Shown here piece after piece: positions 41,401 through 42,098 of a stretch of DNA of 42,098 nt (position 1 is its first letter; the number at the start of each line of letters is the position of its first letter). The stretch comes from Rathayibacter tritici (GTDB taxonomy: Bacteria; Actinomycetota; Actinomycetes; Actinomycetales; Microbacteriaceae), in assembly GCF_002932875.1 (NCBI RefSeq), contig NZ_PSWS01000068.1, forward strand, positions 1-42,098, given 5' to 3'. The position numbers and the translations under genes were made by a program. The notes beneath the pieces were generated by a model that saw nothing but the letters and a program-made list of their open reading frames with translations, did not search any database and was not told the origin of the DNA.

Positions 41401-42017
41401 TCGTCGCCGAAGAAGTCCACCCGGCTCGGGTGCTCCGCCACCGCCGGGAAGACGTCGAGGATGCCGCCGCGCACCGCGAACTCGCCGCGGCGGGTGACCA
41501 TGTCGACGCGCGCGTAGGCCAGATCGACCAGCTCGGCCGAGATGCGGCCCAGGTCGTAGCCGCGCGTCCCCTTCACGAGCCGGATGGGCTCGATGTCGGC
41601 GAGGTTGTCCGCGACCGGCTGCAGCGCCGCACGCACCGAGGCGACGACCACGAGCGGCCGCTCCCCCGACCACTGCTTCATCCGCCGCAGCGCGTCGAGC
41701 CGCCGCCCGACGATCTCGGCGCTCGGGCTCAGACGTTCGTGCGGCAGCGTCTCCCACGCGGGGAACTCGACGACGTCCGCGTCCGGCAGCACGCAGCCGA
41801 GCGAGGCGCGCACGTTCTCGGAGTCGCGCCCCGTGGCCGTGACCACCAGCGCAGCCTGCGGACGCCCCGCCTCCGCCCGCCGCTGGATCAACCCCGCGAG
41901 CAGAGGGACCCGAAGGCCGTCCGGCACCGAGAAATCAGCGTCCCGCACCGCGTACGCCAGAGCATCGTCGAACGTGGAGGCGCGCGACAGCGCCGAGATG
42001 ATCTCGTTGAGGGCCAC
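38406..42017 (-). CDS. mfd: Transcription-repair coupling factor
   Basis: A 1203-aa ATP-dependent translocase that removes RNA polymerase stalled at DNA lesions and recruits the UvrABC system. The N-terminal UvrB-homology module includes VVEFPAWETLPHERLSPSAEIVGRRLDALRRM and RRGEFAVRGGILDVFPA. The CarD-like RNA-polymerase-interacting domain is near residue 515 (LSPGDHVVHATHGIGRFVEL). The translocase holds Walker A GDVGFGKTEVAVRAAFKA (near 685) and DEEQ (VIDEEQRFGVEHKDKLK, near 780), then SATPIPRTLEMA, GLDIPNANTLIVD and QLRGRVGRGRERAYAYLL. The C-terminal TRCF regulatory domain follows. The GTG at 42017 is the family start (MALNEI). It begins the conserved actinobacterial mfd-mazG-eno block. Confidence 0.97.
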   Translation of the reverse strand: MALNEIISALSRASTFDDALAYAVRDADFSVPDGLRVPLLAGLIQRRAEAGRPQAALVVTATGRDSENVRASLGCVLPDADVVEFPAWETLPHERLSPSAEIVGRRLDALRRMKQWSGERPLVVVASVRAALQPVADNLADIEPIRLVKGTRGYDLGRISAELVDLAYARVDMVTRRGEFAVRGGILDVFPAVAEHPSRVDFFGDEVDSIRAFSVADQRSLPGEIDSVLLPPSRELLLVPAVRQRAREMLHEFPSLSAMLAKIAEGIPVEGMESLAPALLERLVPISHYLPDGAAVAVLAPERVATRAISLAETNREFLQAAWSAATAGAEAPIDLASGEFISLGALRDSVALSTPGADAPDHPWWTMSTFRQGPAAGEAEVLPEELGIDEILAVRVEGEPVPGFGASVEGALAHVRARLADGWTVVLTAPGTGTVERTDQVLAEHEVAARIVADLPAGLETGLAYVVQASVDHGFEVAEAKLALLTDTEFYGRSVGYDSRAVKKLASRRKNVVDPLQLSPGDHVVHATHGIGRFVELSQREVSSGGRNAVKTRREYLVLEYAPSKRGFPGDKLLVPTDQLDLLSRYVGGEAPALSKMGGSDWAQAKSKARRAVRDIAVELVKLYSARMASRGHAFPPDTPWQRELEEAFPFAETPDQLTVIDEVKADMERPIPMDRLLSGDVGFGKTEVAVRAAFKAIQDGKQVAMLVPTTLLVRQHLETFQERFAGFPVHLRALSRFQSAKESKETIDGLADGTVDMVIATHRLLSDSIAFKDLGLLVIDEEQRFGVEHKDKLKALKKNVDILSMSATPIPRTLEMAVTGIREMSTLATPPEERHPILTFVGPYSEKQISAAIRRELLREGQVFFVHNRVSTINRAASQIAELVPEARIAVAHGKLSEAQLERIIVDFWERKFDVLVSTTIVETGLDIPNANTLIVDRADKYGLSQLHQLRGRVGRGRERAYAYLLYDEMKPLSETAHDRLQTLAANSDLGGGMQIALKDLEIRGAGNLLGGEQSGHIQGVGFDLYLRMIGEAVDTFRGEVAEGQTELRLELPVDARIPEEYVDSERLRLEAYQKLSAASSLTAKEGSIDLVVEELTDRYGELPEAVENLILVSRLRMRAQRAGLSDVVAMGSNVRVAPAHLPDSIQVRLRRMYPSAKYLQQADAVVVPMPVLDGVPLGDRALIQWVASLLDALFPEPVSV

Positions 42018-42061
42018 GATCCCAGTTTACGGCCGCCCCGCCGGCCCGCCCGCCCGCCCGC

Positions 42062-42098
42062 CGAGGGAACCCCGGACCGTCGAGGGAACCCGGAGTTC
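42062..42098. repeat. Short direct repeats at the right edge
   Basis: CGAGGGAACCC occurs at 42062-42072 and 42081-42091 (19-base period), preceded by a run of CCGCC-type repeats (about 42040-42062) upstream of mfd. It is cut by the end of the window, so its extent is unknown. Confidence 0.5.

Overview
The window is high-GC chromosomal DNA from an actinobacterium, most likely a member of the Microbacteriaceae (Rathayibacter/Clavibacter-like; inferred from protein character, gene order and codon use, not from a search). Coding density is high and nearly every gene has a GC-rich third position. Exceptions are the first ~640 bases, which are visibly poorer in GC (about 50% in places), and a decayed stretch at 37.9-38.3 kb. 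I see no CRISPR array, no complete insertion sequence and no phage genes.

Layout. 0.1-0.7 kb: an orphan, probably foreign, 169-aa gene followed by a hairpin. 0.9-8.8 kb: a DUF3107 protein, a small membrane protein, a large Tat-exported BNR/Fn3/lectin-like surface protein, a ferritin-like protein, a DEAD-box RNA helicase, a PHP phosphoesterase and a membrane-anchored EEP-family hydrolase. 8.9-17.1 kb: aminopeptidase P, a class I glutamine-amidotransferase-like hydrolase, a helical protein, an arginase-family protein, then a run of close or overlapping genes (enoyl-CoA hydratase, RraB-like protein, flavin disulfide oxidoreductase, a small HEAVH membrane protein, an SDR). 17.1-17.4 kb: a compound direct/inverted repeat. 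17.4-18.9 kb: two iron-box-controlled siderophore-interacting protein genes. 18.9-22.8 kb: amidase, hexapeptide-repeat protein, an unknown small protein and a family 1 glycosidase homologue lacking both catalytic glutamates. 23.0-26.9 kb: an Ig-like/multi-TM envelope protein, a transglutaminase-like protein and small proteins.

26.9-42.1 kb is mostly housekeeping, almost all on the minus strand. It holds tRNA-Leu(UAA), type II NADH dehydrogenase, DUF501, an FtsB/DivIC-like septum protein, enolase, apt (plus strand), a four-gene NMT1/SsuA-type ABC importer, hisS, mazG, a decayed ABC-transporter locus and mfd. The order mfd-mazG-eno-ftsB-DUF501 is a known actinobacterial neighbourhood (compare Rv1020-Rv1025 of Mycobacterium tuberculosis). 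Here hisS, the ABC importer and apt lie inside it.

The most unusual items are the GH1 homologue with TLDQ and TALG in place of TLNEP and TENG, the two nested palindromic intergenic elements (17.2-17.4 kb and 37.12-37.20 kb), the class-I-shaped tRNA with a UAA anticodon, and the paired iron boxes that serve a full-length and a domain-only siderophore-interacting protein.
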